A stretch of DNA of 64,000 bases from Chryseobacterium culicis. Lineage in GTDB: Bacteria; Bacteroidota; Bacteroidia; Flavobacteriales; Weeksellaceae. Position 1 is the first letter of the stretch; every line of letters starts with the position of its first letter. The position numbers and the translations under genes were made by a program. The DNA is taken from positions 248,001 through 312,000 of the forward strand of contig NZ_FNWQ01000004.1 of the NCBI RefSeq assembly GCF_900108365.1, read 5' to 3'. Below the pieces are notes generated by a model. It worked only from the letters and a program-made list of their open reading frames with translations, was not told the origin of the DNA and ran no database searches. This document shows, in pieces, positions 18,050 through 26,982 of this stretch.

Positions 18050-18664
18050 CTATAATTGTTTTATATTTTTAATATATACCAGTGATTCCGGGCCTTTATT
18101 ACAGATAAGGTCAAGAACCGAAAGGTCTTTCAAAAACCCGAATTTGTCAGAAAAAGTCTGGTAATATTCTTCCATTTCAAATGCTGAAGGAAGCTTTGCC
18201 GAAAACTTTTCTCTGAAATCAGGACTTTCAGGATTTTTGATATATTCTTCATTCAAAGAGTGTGCCTTTTCTGTTTTCAGTATCTGTTGGATCACTTCGA
18301 TGCCTTTAAGGTTAAAATCTAAAAGAAACTTTTCTTTGAGGTCAAATATTTTTCTGAATTTATCTTCATAATATTCAAAATAAGGTGAGCTCTGATAGGC
18401 TGTTTTAATGGATTTCCAATGAAGGTTTCTCCAGTCTTCACGGTAAGAGATCTCAATATCTTTATATTCTCTTTTCCCATTATGATTAATCGGGATGATC
18501 AGCGATAGCTTTCCGTTGGCTCCATAGATGTTAGCTCTGTTTCTATAGGTTTGTTTGGGAAAGTTTTCAAATTGTTCCAGTACAACTTCGTTCTCAGGAT
18601 TCAAAAACACTGAAAACCATGAAATTGAGGGCATGTAGAATGCCGGTAATAAAATATTTTGCAT
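18050..18664 (-). CDS. WbqC-family protein
   Basis: A 204-residue protein with the WbqC-like pattern: LLPAFYMPSISWF at the start, then QTYRNRANIYGANGK, LSLIIPINH, WKSIKTAYQSSPYFEYY and DLICNKG near the end. Family members are linked to polysaccharide or amino-sugar synthesis, but no reaction is established that I can name. It starts 11 bp after the signal-peptidase-like gene stops and probably shares the operon with lepB. Confidence 0.8.
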   Translation of the reverse strand: MQNILLPAFYMPSISWFSVFLNPENEVVLEQFENFPKQTYRNRANIYGANGKLSLIIPINHNGKREYKDIEISYREDWRNLHWKSIKTAYQSSPYFEYYEDKFRKIFDLKEKFLLDFNLKGIEVIQQILKTEKAHSLNEEYIKNPESPDFREKFSAKLPSAFEMEEYYQTFSDKFGFLKDLSVLDLICNKGPESLVYIKNIKQL

Positions 18665-18675
18665 AATTATATAAT

Positions 18676-19350
18676 CTAGTTTTTAGGGTAAATAACTCTT
18701 CCTACAGCATCTTTTTCATCAACAAAGCCTAAATAACGGGAATCCAAGCTTGCATTACGGTTATCTCCTAAAAAGAATAGTTTTCCACCCGGGACTCTTA
18801 CAGGGCCAAAGTTATCGGCAGTCCAGTCTTTATGATAAATTTTACGGATATCCTGATCCGCATTGGGGTTGATAAACCTTTCATGAAAAAAATTATCATT
18901 AAGTTCCTTATCACTTAACTGAGTAATGAAATAATTATTGTCGATTTGAAAAATTTCATTTTCTTCCGTTCCTTTTAACAGGAGATCATTTGCATAACCT
19001 CTGTCTATTTTGTAAGAATGTTTTACATTAAAATGATCAATCAACGTATTATTGACGTATAATTTACCATTCTTAATTACAATCTCATCATTTTCAGTTC
19101 CGACCAGTCTCTGTATATAAGTACCTTGAGGATACTCCAAATTAGTCTGATTGTAGGCAATCATTTTAAATTTGTCGTAAGGAAGGATATTGGTCATTAC
19201 AATAAATGACTTTTTTTTGATGGTAGGTTCATTGCCTGCCGTTGGTACAAAAGCATATTGCAAAACCCCGGAGAGTTTTGCAATAATAAAAAGAGTTACA
19301 ATAAAGCTGCCTGTTAAAAGGACTCTATTAAATATTTTATTTTTAAACAC
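18676..19350 (-). CDS. Signal peptidase I-like protein without catalytic dyad
   Basis: An S26-fold protein with one N-terminal membrane segment (residues 10-28) and the conserved GDNRNASLDSRYLGF box. At the nucleophile position the sequence is VPTAGNEPT (Gly39), and at the general-base position IQRLVG (Gln80) replaces KR. Both catalytic residues of the neighbouring LepB (Ser162, Lys258) are therefore absent. I place the start at GTG 19350, which overlaps the lepB stop (TAGTG); an upstream ATG at 19398 is also possible. Role unknown: a pseudoenzyme partner or regulator of LepB is inference. Confidence 0.75.
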   Translation of the reverse strand: MFKNKIFNRVLLTGSFIVTLFIIAKLSGVLQYAFVPTAGNEPTIKKKSFIVMTNILPYDKFKMIAYNQTNLEYPQGTYIQRLVGTENDEIVIKNGKLYVNNTLIDHFNVKHSYKIDRGYANDLLLKGTEENEIFQIDNNYFITQLSDKELNDNFFHERFINPNADQDIRKIYHKDWTADNFGPVRVPGGKLFFLGDNRNASLDSRYLGFVDEKDAVGRVIYPKN

Positions 19351-20993
19351 TATTCTTCGGTTTTGTTTTTTCTGAATAGTTTCACGAAATACTCCCATCC
19401 GAAGAATAAGATCAGGATCATTGCTGCAATCCACCAGTAAGATGTTTTATTGGCTTCTCCTGTATTGGTTGCTTTAAACATTCTTTCCCAACGTATTTTG
19501 AATGGTGCTTGATAAGTAGAGCTGCTGTCAGCAAATGCTCCCTGTAAGCTCATCCATGTGAACATCGGTTTCCCTACAATATTTTCTTCCGGAACGAAAC
19601 CAAAGAATCTTGCATCTAATGAAGCATCTCTGTTATCTCCCACCATCATATAATAATCCTGCTGAATTGTATATTGATTTGCTTCTTTTCCATTGATGAA
19701 AATTTTTCCGTTTTTCTTTTCTAAGCTGTTGTGCTCATATTCAGAAATAATCCACTGATACGTCGGAAGTGTTTCCTGGTTGATCGCCACTACATCTCCT
19801 TTTTTAGGAATTCTTAATGGTCCATACCAATCAGCATTCCAAGGTTTATTAATTGGGAAGATGGATTGAGTCGTATCAATTTTTGTTCTCGCCTCATCTT
19901 TATAAGCAACTGCTGATTCTTCTTTTGCAAAAATCTGTTCTTTTATATCTGTAACGTGAGGGAGTTCTTTGATTTCTTTGGCCACTTTATCCGTTAAACC
20001 CTGAAAGGCATAAAGATATCCACCGCTATCCTGCTGAAATTCACGAACCGGTAAAAATCCGTATACCTTATATAAAGTTGGAATATCCAATTGAGCATCT
20101 GTGCTTACGACGTATCCGTGCTGTACTTCCTGATCTCCTAAAACAGTTTCCGGCTTTCCGTTAACGAAAAGTCTTCCGCCTCTCATTTCAAAAGTATCCC
20201 CTGCTGTAGCTACACATCTTTTTACGTAAGGATCTTTTCTGTCAATCGCTGTATGTACAGAATCCTGAGGATAGTTGAAAACAACTACATCATTTTTCTG
20301 TGGTTTGTTGAACTGCAGAATTCTTGTGTAAGGCAGTTTTACAGCGTCCACATAAGATTTCGGATCATCTTTAGGGTTACCTTTCTGTCCTGTATCCATA
20401 ATGGTTCCCTGAAGGAAAGGTATCGCAACGGGACGCATTGGAAGTCTGTAACCGTAGCTCCATTTGTTTACAAAAAGGAAGTCTCCTACCAGTAATGTTC
20501 TTTCCATGGATCCTGTAGGGATTCCGAAAGGCTGTGTTACGAAAACGTGGATGATGGTGGCAAAAACTACGGCAAAGGTGATGGAACCCACAAAGGTATC
20601 TTTCTTTTTGTCGTTTTTCTCTTCATCTGTAAGGAACAGATCATTTGCATTTTCATCTTCTAACTCTACATCTTTAGAATAGTTGATCACCGCCATATAA
20701 ATAAACGGAAGAAGTACTGTAAGAATCTGATCTTTGAAAAGTGTTTTCCCGAACTTTTTCACCAGATAAAGATGAAAAACAGACATCATGATGGGTCCTA
20801 CAATCGGAAGATAAGACAGGATGGCCCACCATTTCGGATGCTTTGTTTCTTTAAGGATGATGAAATAGTTGTAAAAAGGGATAAATGCGAATAAAGGGCT
20901 ATAGCCCATTTTCTTGAACAGTTTCCAAGATGAAATCCCCATCAATACGGATAGTATGAGGACATATACTGTATAAGTTAAAAAATAATTCAT
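19350..20993 (-). CDS. lepB: Signal peptidase I with N-terminal membrane extension
   Basis: The active S26 leader peptidase removes signal peptides on the outer face of the inner membrane. Catalytic Ser162 is in IPTGSMERT, Lys258 in YVKRCVATAGD, and GDNRDASLDARFFGF is the closing box. At 547 residues it is much longer than the E. coli enzyme: an N-terminal stretch with about three hydrophobic segments (residues 1-105, DUF5684-like), a membrane segment before the active site, a large insertion in the catalytic domain, and a C-terminal membrane segment (WWIAAMILILFFGW). It precedes the inactive paralogue with a one-base overlap. Confidence 0.92.
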   Translation of the reverse strand: MNYFLTYTVYVLILSVLMGISSWKLFKKMGYSPLFAFIPFYNYFIILKETKHPKWWAILSYLPIVGPIMMSVFHLYLVKKFGKTLFKDQILTVLLPFIYMAVINYSKDVELEDENANDLFLTDEEKNDKKKDTFVGSITFAVVFATIIHVFVTQPFGIPTGSMERTLLVGDFLFVNKWSYGYRLPMRPVAIPFLQGTIMDTGQKGNPKDDPKSYVDAVKLPYTRILQFNKPQKNDVVVFNYPQDSVHTAIDRKDPYVKRCVATAGDTFEMRGGRLFVNGKPETVLGDQEVQHGYVVSTDAQLDIPTLYKVYGFLPVREFQQDSGGYLYAFQGLTDKVAKEIKELPHVTDIKEQIFAKEESAVAYKDEARTKIDTTQSIFPINKPWNADWYGPLRIPKKGDVVAINQETLPTYQWIISEYEHNSLEKKNGKIFINGKEANQYTIQQDYYMMVGDNRDASLDARFFGFVPEENIVGKPMFTWMSLQGAFADSSSTYQAPFKIRWERMFKATNTGEANKTSYWWIAAMILILFFGWEYFVKLFRKNKTEE

Positions 20994-21022
20994 AAATTTT
21001 TGTGCCTATTCTTATAATATAA

Positions 21023-21085
21023 AATGATGAGTAATAAATGATAAAAGCAGTCTGCTGTTTACTATTCACTATTCATCATTATCTG
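21023..21085. repeat. 7-base-period inverted repeat, lepB-dapB spacer
   Basis: The left arm reads TGATGAG-TAATAAA-TGATAAA. The right arm, on the other strand, reads TGATGAA-TAGTGAA-TAGTAAA. The arms meet at AGCAG-TC-TGCT, giving a long imperfect hairpin. It belongs to the same class as the elements at 23421, 31988, 32719, 38828 and 49334. Confidence 0.6.
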
Positions 21086-21120
21086 TTTATTGGTCTGCAA
21101 TTTACAGAATTTGTTACAAA

Positions 21121-21822
21121 TTAAAGTCCCAAAACGTCTTTCATTGTGAAGTTTCCTTTTTTATCTTTAATCCATTCTGCAGCGACTACAGCTCCCAGTG
21201 CAAAACCGTTTCTGTTGAAAGCAGTGTGCTTGATTTCGATTTCGTCCACTTCACTTCTGTAATATACACTGTGGGTTCCCGGAACCTCATCTTCACGTAC
21301 TGCAAAAATTCCAAGCTGCCTGCCTTGCGTTTCTTCCAGCTTCCATGCATCGAATTTCGGATTGTTCTGGATGATTCCTTCAGCAATGGAAATGGCCGTT
21401 CCGCTTGGCGCATCTTTTTTATGGATGTGGTGAATTTCTTCCAGCTGGCAGGAGTATTCGTCCACATTTTTCATCAGATCCGCAAGCTTTTCGTTTAAAG
21501 CAAAGAATAAATTAACACCTAAACTGAAGTTGGAACCATATAAGAAAGCTGTACCGTTATCTACAGCTAATTTTTCTATTTCAGCCTTTTGATCCAGCCA
21601 GCCTGTTGTTCCGCAGATCACCGGAATTTTATTTTCAAGACAAGCTTTGATGTTCTCAAATGCCACTTCAGGCAGTGAGAACTCAATCACAACGTCCGGA
21701 TTGTTAAGGTTTTCAGCAGTGGGGGTTTCCTTCAGACGGGCAACTACTTCATGACCTCTCTTCTGTGCGATCTCATCAATGATCTTACCCATTTTACCGT
21801 AACCAACTAATGCTATTTTCAT
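21121..21822 (-). CDS. dapB: 4-hydroxy-tetrahydrodipicolinate reductase
   Basis: A reductase of the lysine/diaminopimelate pathway using NAD(P)H. The N-terminal dinucleotide motif is GYGKMGK and the catalytic/substrate motif EIHHIHKKDAPSGTA. At 233 residues it is slightly short, as in other Bacteroidetes enzymes. It is followed on the same strand by lepB and preceded by the DUF5683 gene; this parA-parB-DUF5683-dapB-lepB order looks like one long transcription unit with spacers. Confidence 0.95.
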   Translation of the reverse strand: MKIALVGYGKMGKIIDEIAQKRGHEVVARLKETPTAENLNNPDVVIEFSLPEVAFENIKACLENKIPVICGTTGWLDQKAEIEKLAVDNGTAFLYGSNFSLGVNLFFALNEKLADLMKNVDEYSCQLEEIHHIHKKDAPSGTAISIAEGIIQNNPKFDAWKLEETQGRQLGIFAVREDEVPGTHSVYYRSEVDEIEIKHTAFNRNGFALGAVVAAEWIKDKKGNFTMKDVLGL

Positions 21823-21881
21823 ATGATCTTTTTATTTTTTAATACTGCATTTATCCTCAGAAATGTATGCAGATGTTTCTT

Positions 21882-22520
21882 TTAGAATCTATAACTTAAA
21901 CTGAATCCTGTTTTCGGAGCGCTGTACCCATACTGATCCTGAATAACCGATGGTTTAAAAACAAGATCCGGATCATGGCGGCTTTCGTACAGGTGAGCAT
22001 CTACCACGGCATCTACGATATTGAGAATATAAATTAATCCTGTAATAGCGATGGCGTAATCTCTCTGTCTCTTGGCTCTGTCCTGAGCGTTTCCTAAAGC
22101 TTTTTTGTCCAACCAGGGATGACTGTCTACAAACTCATTTGGGGTTCCGTTCAGCTTCGCCACGTAATATTCACGATACTTTTTGTACTGATTATCATTC
22201 CATACAGCAATACCAACACCCGCTCCTACGGCTCCCCAAACAATGGGAATCTTCCAGTATTTTTTATTGTAAAACTGTCCTAATCCCGGTAAAACTGCAG
22301 AATACAGACCAGCTCTGGTAGGATTCAATTTTATGGTTTTTCCCGTAGGGCCATTTGCTTTTTCCAGATCTTCAATAATCTTTGCTTCTGTTTTACCTGG
22401 CTTTACAGTACGGGATTCTTCCTTCGGAGGAACTTCCATCCGAACGGTATCAACAGGTTTTACTTGTGAATAAGCCAGTGCCGCAAAACACAAGAAAAGG
22501 GTGAAAAATAGGTTCTTCAT
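21882..22520 (-). CDS. DUF5683 membrane-associated protein
   Basis: A 212-residue protein with a signal peptide (MKNLFFTLFLCFAALAYSQ). The central motif PTRAGLYSAVLPGLGQFYNK and following hydrophobic stretch (IVWGAVGAGVGIAVW) are typical of DUF5683. A second hydrophobic segment is YAIAITGLIYILNIVDA. The stop codon is directly followed by the dapB unit, and its start abuts parB. Function not known. Confidence 0.85.
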   Translation of the reverse strand: MKNLFFTLFLCFAALAYSQVKPVDTVRMEVPPKEESRTVKPGKTEAKIIEDLEKANGPTGKTIKLNPTRAGLYSAVLPGLGQFYNKKYWKIPIVWGAVGAGVGIAVWNDNQYKKYREYYVAKLNGTPNEFVDSHPWLDKKALGNAQDRAKRQRDYAIAITGLIYILNIVDAVVDAHLYESRHDPDLVFKPSVIQDQYGYSAPKTGFSLSYRF

Positions 22521-23411
22521 TTATTTAATATGGGATAAAATATATTCCAGTTCTTCTTCATTTTTAAAGTCCAGAACAATTTTACCTTTTTTACCATTTC
22601 CAGAAGATTTGATCTCTACTTTTACATCTAAGATATCTGCGATGGTCTTCTGGGCTTTTTTATAGTTATTGGAAAGTTCCACTTTTGCTTTTTTTGCAGC
22701 GGGAGACTTAGGATTCTTCAATGCAGCAGCAGCCTGCTCTGCCTGACGAACGTTTAATTTTTCTTTGATAATAAGATCAAACAGGACCTGCTGATCTTCT
22801 TCGCTTTCAAGACTTATAATGGCTCTTCCGTGTCCTGCAGAAATCTCGCCGCTTCTGATGGCATTCTGAATATCCGGATTTAATCTTAACAGCCTGATAG
22901 AATTGGTAATGGTACTTCTGTCTTTTCCTATTCTCTGGCTCAGGTTTTCCTGTGTAAGACCTATTTCTTCTAAAAGCCTGTGATAGGTTAATGCAATTTC
23001 AATCGCATCAAGATCTTCTCTCTGGATGTTTTCCACAAGAGCCATCTCAAGAAGCTCCTGATCATTGACTAAACGGATATAGGCGGGAACGGTGGTTAAA
23101 CCAGCAATCTTACTTGCTCTGTAACGTCTTTCCCCGGAAATGATTTCAAACTTTTCGCCGTCTTTTCTAAGGGTAATCGGCTGAATTACGCCCAGATTTT
23201 TAATAGACTGCGCAAGTTCATTTAAAGCTTTCTCATCAAAATAAGTTCTCGGCTGCGTTGGGTTCGGATAGATATCTTCAAGTGCAACTTCTACAATATT
23301 TCCTACAAACTTATCTGCTCCTTCATCAGTAGCGGAATTGATAGTTGCTTTGGATTCTGCACTTAAAATGGCGCCCAAGCCGCGTCCCATAGCTCTTTTT
23401 TTGTCCTTCAT
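22521..23411 (-). CDS. parB: Chromosome-partitioning protein ParB
   Basis: A 296-residue CTPase and parS-binding protein. The N-terminus has GRGLGAIL, the ParB/Srx domain NPTQPRTYFDE and GERRYRAS (box II), then a helix-turn-helix (SQRIGKDRSTITNSIRLL) and a C-terminal dimerisation region. It loads on centromere-like parS sites and works with ParA in origin segregation. The DUF5683 gene follows without a gap. A clear parS was not found beside the gene; a candidate is noted at 48738. Confidence 0.95.
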   Translation of the reverse strand: MKDKKRAMGRGLGAILSAESKATINSATDEGADKFVGNIVEVALEDIYPNPTQPRTYFDEKALNELAQSIKNLGVIQPITLRKDGEKFEIISGERRYRASKIAGLTTVPAYIRLVNDQELLEMALVENIQREDLDAIEIALTYHRLLEEIGLTQENLSQRIGKDRSTITNSIRLLRLNPDIQNAIRSGEISAGHGRAIISLESEEDQQVLFDLIIKEKLNVRQAEQAAAALKNPKSPAAKKAKVELSNNYKKAQKTIADILDVKVEIKSSGNGKKGKIVLDFKNEEELEYILSHIK

Positions 23412-23420
23412 ATATATAAT

Positions 23421-23475
23421 TGATAAATGATGTCTGATAAGTGATGACTGGCATTCACTTCCCGGCCATTTATTA
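23421..23475. repeat. 7-base-period repeat, parA-parB spacer
   Basis: Four consecutive heptads, TGATAAA-TGATGTC-TGATAAG-TGATGAC (23421-23448), each begin with TGAT. A weaker opposite arm (TCACTT, CCATTTATTATTAA) follows. It fills most of the spacer between the parA stop and the parB start. Confidence 0.55.
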
Positions 23476-23480
23476 TTAAT

Positions 23481-24254
23481 TTAATTCTTTATTAAGTTTT
23501 CATTCTTTAAAAGAACCTCTTCAGCCAACTGAATGTACTGAACCGCTCCTTTACTTTCTGCATCATAATTCAGGATACTTTCTCCGAAACTTGGTGCTTC
23601 GCTCAATCTTACGTTTCTGCTGATAATGGTTTCAAAAACCATTTCAGGGAAGTGAAGATTTACTTCTTCCACTACCTGATTGGATAGTCTTAACCTGCTG
23701 TCGTACATGGTAAGCAGAAGACCTTCTATTCCCAGGTCTTTGTTGTGGATTTTCTGAACATTTTTAACGGTATTCAAAAGTTTTCCAAGCCCTTCTAATG
23801 CAAAGTATTCACACTGGATCGGAATGATTACAGAATCTGCTGCCGTAAGCGCATTGACTGTAATAAGACCTAAACTCGGTGCACAATCAATGATGATATA
23901 ATCATAATCATCTCTTACACTGGCTAATGCTTTTTTCAACATATACTCACGGTCTTCCTTGTCTACCAATTCAATTTCTGCAGCTACCAGATCAATATGA
24001 GACGGGATAATATCCAGATTCGGAGTTGCGGTTCTTTTGATACAAACCCTTGTTTCTGCACTATGCTCCAGTAAATTATATGTAGAATACTGAACATCTT
24101 CCACACCCAGACCGGATGTAGCATTCGCCTGAGGATCAGCATCAATGATTAATATTCTTTTTTCCAATACTCCTAATGCTGCCGCCAGGTTTACAGCGGT
24201 AGTAGTTTTACCAACGCCTCCTTTTTGATTAGCAATACCTATGATTTTTGCCAT
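23481..24254 (-). CDS. parA: Chromosome-partitioning ATPase ParA (Soj type)
   Basis: A deviant Walker ATPase of about 257 residues: NQKGGVGKTTTAVNLAAAL, LIIDADPQANATSGLG, and DYIIIDCAPSLGL. It lacks the N-terminal DNA-binding domain of plasmid ParAs. I chose the ATG at 24254 (MAKIIGIANQ): an upstream ATG at 24275 lies inside a -7 box (24273-24280). It is followed by parB after a 69-bp spacer holding a heptad repeat. Confidence 0.95.
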   Translation of the reverse strand: MAKIIGIANQKGGVGKTTTAVNLAAALGVLEKRILIIDADPQANATSGLGVEDVQYSTYNLLEHSAETRVCIKRTATPNLDIIPSHIDLVAAEIELVDKEDREYMLKKALASVRDDYDYIIIDCAPSLGLITVNALTAADSVIIPIQCEYFALEGLGKLLNTVKNVQKIHNKDLGIEGLLLTMYDSRLRLSNQVVEEVNLHFPEMVFETIISRNVRLSEAPSFGESILNYDAESKGAVQYIQLAEEVLLKNENLIKN

Positions 24255-24272
24255 TATTAGAACTTTAAGTTT

Positions 24273-24280
24273 CAAAAATA
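24273..24280 (-). promoter_or_regulatory. -7 box for parA
   Basis: TATTTTTG on the minus strand, 18 bp upstream of the parA ATG chosen. No clear -33 TTG. Confidence 0.5.
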
Positions 24281-24356
24281 CACTTTTTTCTTTGCTCTCG
24301 GTGAGTGGGGAAAATCAAAATTGAGTTAAAATATTGTTAATAAGCAATTTAACGAT

Positions 24357-24397
24357 AAAAAAAATTATCCACAAAAAAAAATCTTTGTGGATAACTA
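24357..24397 (-). terminator. tonB terminator built from two inverted DnaA-box sequences
   Basis: An 11-bp perfect stem (TTATCCACAAA / TTTGTGGATAA) with an 8-base loop is followed on the minus strand by eight T, 20 bp after the tonB stop. Each arm contains the consensus DnaA box TTATCCACA (24365-24373 and, inverted, 24386-24394). It lies 80 bp upstream of parA. Terminator function is well supported by form; DnaA binding is possible. Confidence 0.75.
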
Positions 24398-24417
24398 TTA
24401 AAATGTGTCTTTTCGTA

Positions 24418-25263
24418 TTAATTATCAAATCTCATTGAGATAGGAAATTTGAAATAACTTCTTACGAATTCTCCTTTTTTGTTTTTGGCAGGAATCCATT
24501 TTCCTTTGCTTGAGATGTTTTTGATTGTTCTCACTGCCTCATTGTTAAATTCGGCGTTGGTTCCATTAGCTTTTACCCCTGAGATCGTTCCGTCCATTTC
24601 AACAATAAAGGTAACTGTCGTCTTTACAACATCTTCTGATTCGAATCCTGATCCATCGAAGTTGTTCATTACTTTATTTCTAAAGGAGTCTATGCCTCCT
24701 GCAAAATTAGCTTCTACGCTTAATTCCGTTTCAATCTTTTTAGGATCTGTCTTTTCCACTACCGGCTCAGTCTTCACCGCAGGCGGGCCATCCCCTCCAA
24801 TAACACGTGGAACAATCGGAATATAGCTATCTGTGGTAGTTTCTTTACCTTCCGATGTCTGTGTGCTTGCTACTGCATTTGTTTTATCCTCCACCTGCTT
24901 TTCATTAGTAACAATTGCTTTAGGCTCCGGTAATCTGTTGTCATATGCTTTTACTGCGGGAGCTGGGGGCGTTGGTTTTACAATCTGCGCAGGAGGATCT
25001 TTTTCAGGTGGTTCAACAATTTTAATAATTGTTCTTTCGCCATTATCCTTAATTCGATCTATAACTACATCTGATTTCATTGCAGAAAGCACAAATGGTG
25101 TAATAGACACTGCTGCCATTAAACTTGCTCCGATAAAAAGCGCTTTGGTTAATATTCTATCTGATTCGTTTCTTAATACATAGGCACCATAGTCTTTATT
25201 GCGGTGCTCGAACAGGACTTCGTTGAACCGAAATTCCTGGTTTTGGTTATGTTGTTTCATCAC
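24418..25263 (-). CDS. TonB-type energy transducer
   Basis: A 281-residue protein: cytoplasmic N-terminus with EHRNKDYGAYVLR, one membrane segment (residues about 38-60), a Pro/Lys-rich periplasmic linker (PPEKDPPAQ, PTPPAPAV), and a TonB C-terminal domain (TFIVEMDGTISGVKANG, FKFPISMRF). It transmits proton-motive force from ExbBD to outer-membrane receptors; no exbBD genes lie in the window. It is monocistronic with its own terminator. Confidence 0.9.
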   Translation of the reverse strand: MMKQHNQNQEFRFNEVLFEHRNKDYGAYVLRNESDRILTKALFIGASLMAAVSITPFVLSAMKSDVVIDRIKDNGERTIIKIVEPPEKDPPAQIVKPTPPAPAVKAYDNRLPEPKAIVTNEKQVEDKTNAVASTQTSEGKETTTDSYIPIVPRVIGGDGPPAVKTEPVVEKTDPKKIETELSVEANFAGGIDSFRNKVMNNFDGSGFESEDVVKTTVTFIVEMDGTISGVKANGTNAEFNNEAVRTIKNISSKGKWIPAKNKKGEFVRSYFKFPISMRFDN

Positions 25264-25466
25264 TACTACTATTTAAACTGTTAAAAAAAAAATTGATTAT
25301 TAGTTTTATTGTTCTTATCGATAAGTACTATTGTAATATCAAAACATCGGCCAAAATTTTATCAAAACAACATAATATTAGAATTTTTTATGATACTATT
25401 TAAATTTTAACACTTATCCGTCGAAAGTTCAGACTGAAAACCCAGCCCACCTATGAAGGAATTAAA

Positions 25467-25499
25467 TAAAAAAAAGAGACCATCCAAGGATGATCTCTC
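25467..25499 (-). terminator. Terminator of purA
   Basis: AGAGA-CATCC / GGATG-TCTCT stem with one mismatch and AA loop, followed on the minus strand by nine T. Confidence 0.8.
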
Positions 25500-25521
25500 T
25501 GTTATTTGATGTCTGAGAATA

Positions 25522-26808
25522 TTAGAATAATTCTTTTCTGATGATGTTCTGACTTCTTTCAGGACCTACAGAAACTAAGTATACATTGATTCCTAAATAT
25601 TTTTCAATAAACTCGATGTATTTCTGAGCAGTATCAGGAAGTTCATCATAGCTTCTTGCTTTTGTAATATCTTCGCTCCAGCCTGGTAAATCCTGGTAAA
25701 TTGGTTCGTAGTTGTATAATTTTTCTGTTGAAGAAGTGAAATAATCGATGATTTTTCCGTCTTCAGTTTTGTAGTGGGTAACTACTTTCAGGTTTTCAAT
25801 TCCTGTAAGAACGTCAAGCTTTGTGATGACAAGGTTGTTGATTCCGTTGATCATACAAGCATGCTTTAAAGAAACAAGGTCTAACCAGCCTGTTCTTCTT
25901 GGTCTTCCTGTAGTAGCTCCGAATTCACCACCGATCTGTCTGATTTTTTCACCCAGTTCATTATCTAATTCTGAAGGGAAAGGTCCGTTTCCTACTCTTG
26001 TACAGTAAGCCTTCGCTACTCCGATCAGGTTTTGAAGTGAAGTTGGCGGAACACCAGCTCCTGAACAAACACCTCCTGTAGATGGAGATGATGAAGTTAC
26101 GTAGGGATAAGTTCCGAAGTCGATGTCAAGCATTAAAGCCTGAGCTCCTTCGAACAATACGTTTTTACCGTCTCTGATAGCTTCGTTCAACTCTAATTCA
26201 GTATCAACGATTCTGTCCTGAAGCTGTTTTCCGATGGCTAAATATTCGTTGTAGATTTCTTCAACGTCTAAAGTTGGCTTTCCGTAATATTTTTCAAAAA
26301 GAGAGTTCTTAACTTTTAAGTTTTTCTCAATTTTGTCTCTTAAAATCTCAGGATTTAGAAGGTCTACCATTCTGATTCCGACTCTTGCAATTTTATCTTC
26401 ATAGCAAGGTCCGATTCCTTTTTTGGTAGTTCCGATCTGAGTTCCTCCGTGCTCCTCTTCACGGTAAGTATCCAAAAGGATGTGGTAAGGCATGATGACA
26501 TGCGCTCTTCTGCTGATAAAGATATGATCTGTTCTTAAGCCTTTGCTTTCGATCTGACCAACTTCTTTAATGAAAGATTTAGGGTTTACCACTACTCCAT
26601 TCGCAATGATACATTTCCCTTTGCATTGAAGAACTCCTGAAGGAAGAAGGTGTAGAACGAATTTCTCATCACCCACATAAACCGTGTGACCAGCGTTGTC
26701 TCCACCCTGGAAACGTACTACATAGTCCGATTTTGCTGATAAAACATCCGTGATTTTTCCTTTGCCTTCATCTCCGTACTGAAGACCTACAACTACATAA
26801 GTTGACAT
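25522..26808 (-). CDS. purA: Adenylosuccinate synthase
   Basis: Joins IMP and aspartate using GTP, the first committed step to AMP. The P-loop GLQYGDEGKGKITD is at the N-terminus, with HTVYVG and GTTKKGIGPCYEDK following, and TTGRPRRTGWLDL near residue 300. Length 428, normal. It stands alone between its promoter (26835-26865) and a terminator. Confidence 0.97.
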   Translation of the reverse strand: MSTYVVVGLQYGDEGKGKITDVLSAKSDYVVRFQGGDNAGHTVYVGDEKFVLHLLPSGVLQCKGKCIIANGVVVNPKSFIKEVGQIESKGLRTDHIFISRRAHVIMPYHILLDTYREEEHGGTQIGTTKKGIGPCYEDKIARVGIRMVDLLNPEILRDKIEKNLKVKNSLFEKYYGKPTLDVEEIYNEYLAIGKQLQDRIVDTELELNEAIRDGKNVLFEGAQALMLDIDFGTYPYVTSSSPSTGGVCSGAGVPPTSLQNLIGVAKAYCTRVGNGPFPSELDNELGEKIRQIGGEFGATTGRPRRTGWLDLVSLKHACMINGINNLVITKLDVLTGIENLKVVTHYKTEDGKIIDYFTSSTEKLYNYEPIYQDLPGWSEDITKARSYDELPDTAQKYIEFIEKYLGINVYLVSVGPERSQNIIRKELF

Positions 26809-26834
26809 ATTTTACTTTTGTTTTTAGATTCGTG

Positions 26835-26865
26835 CAAAATTACTTTTAAAAAAAATGACGGCCAA
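26835..26865 (-). promoter_or_regulatory. Promoter of purA
   Basis: On the minus strand TTG (26863-26865), a 20-base spacer and TAATTTTG (26835-26842), 27 bp upstream of the purA ATG. Confidence 0.65.
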
Positions 26866-26982
26866 ATTATAGAGGATATTTATTTTGTGTTGGGATGAAA
26901 ATCATGAGGTGGAAGATATTAAAATTATTTAGTTTAAAATAATAAAGTCATGTCGTATAATTTTTTGAAATAAAAATTTGTT

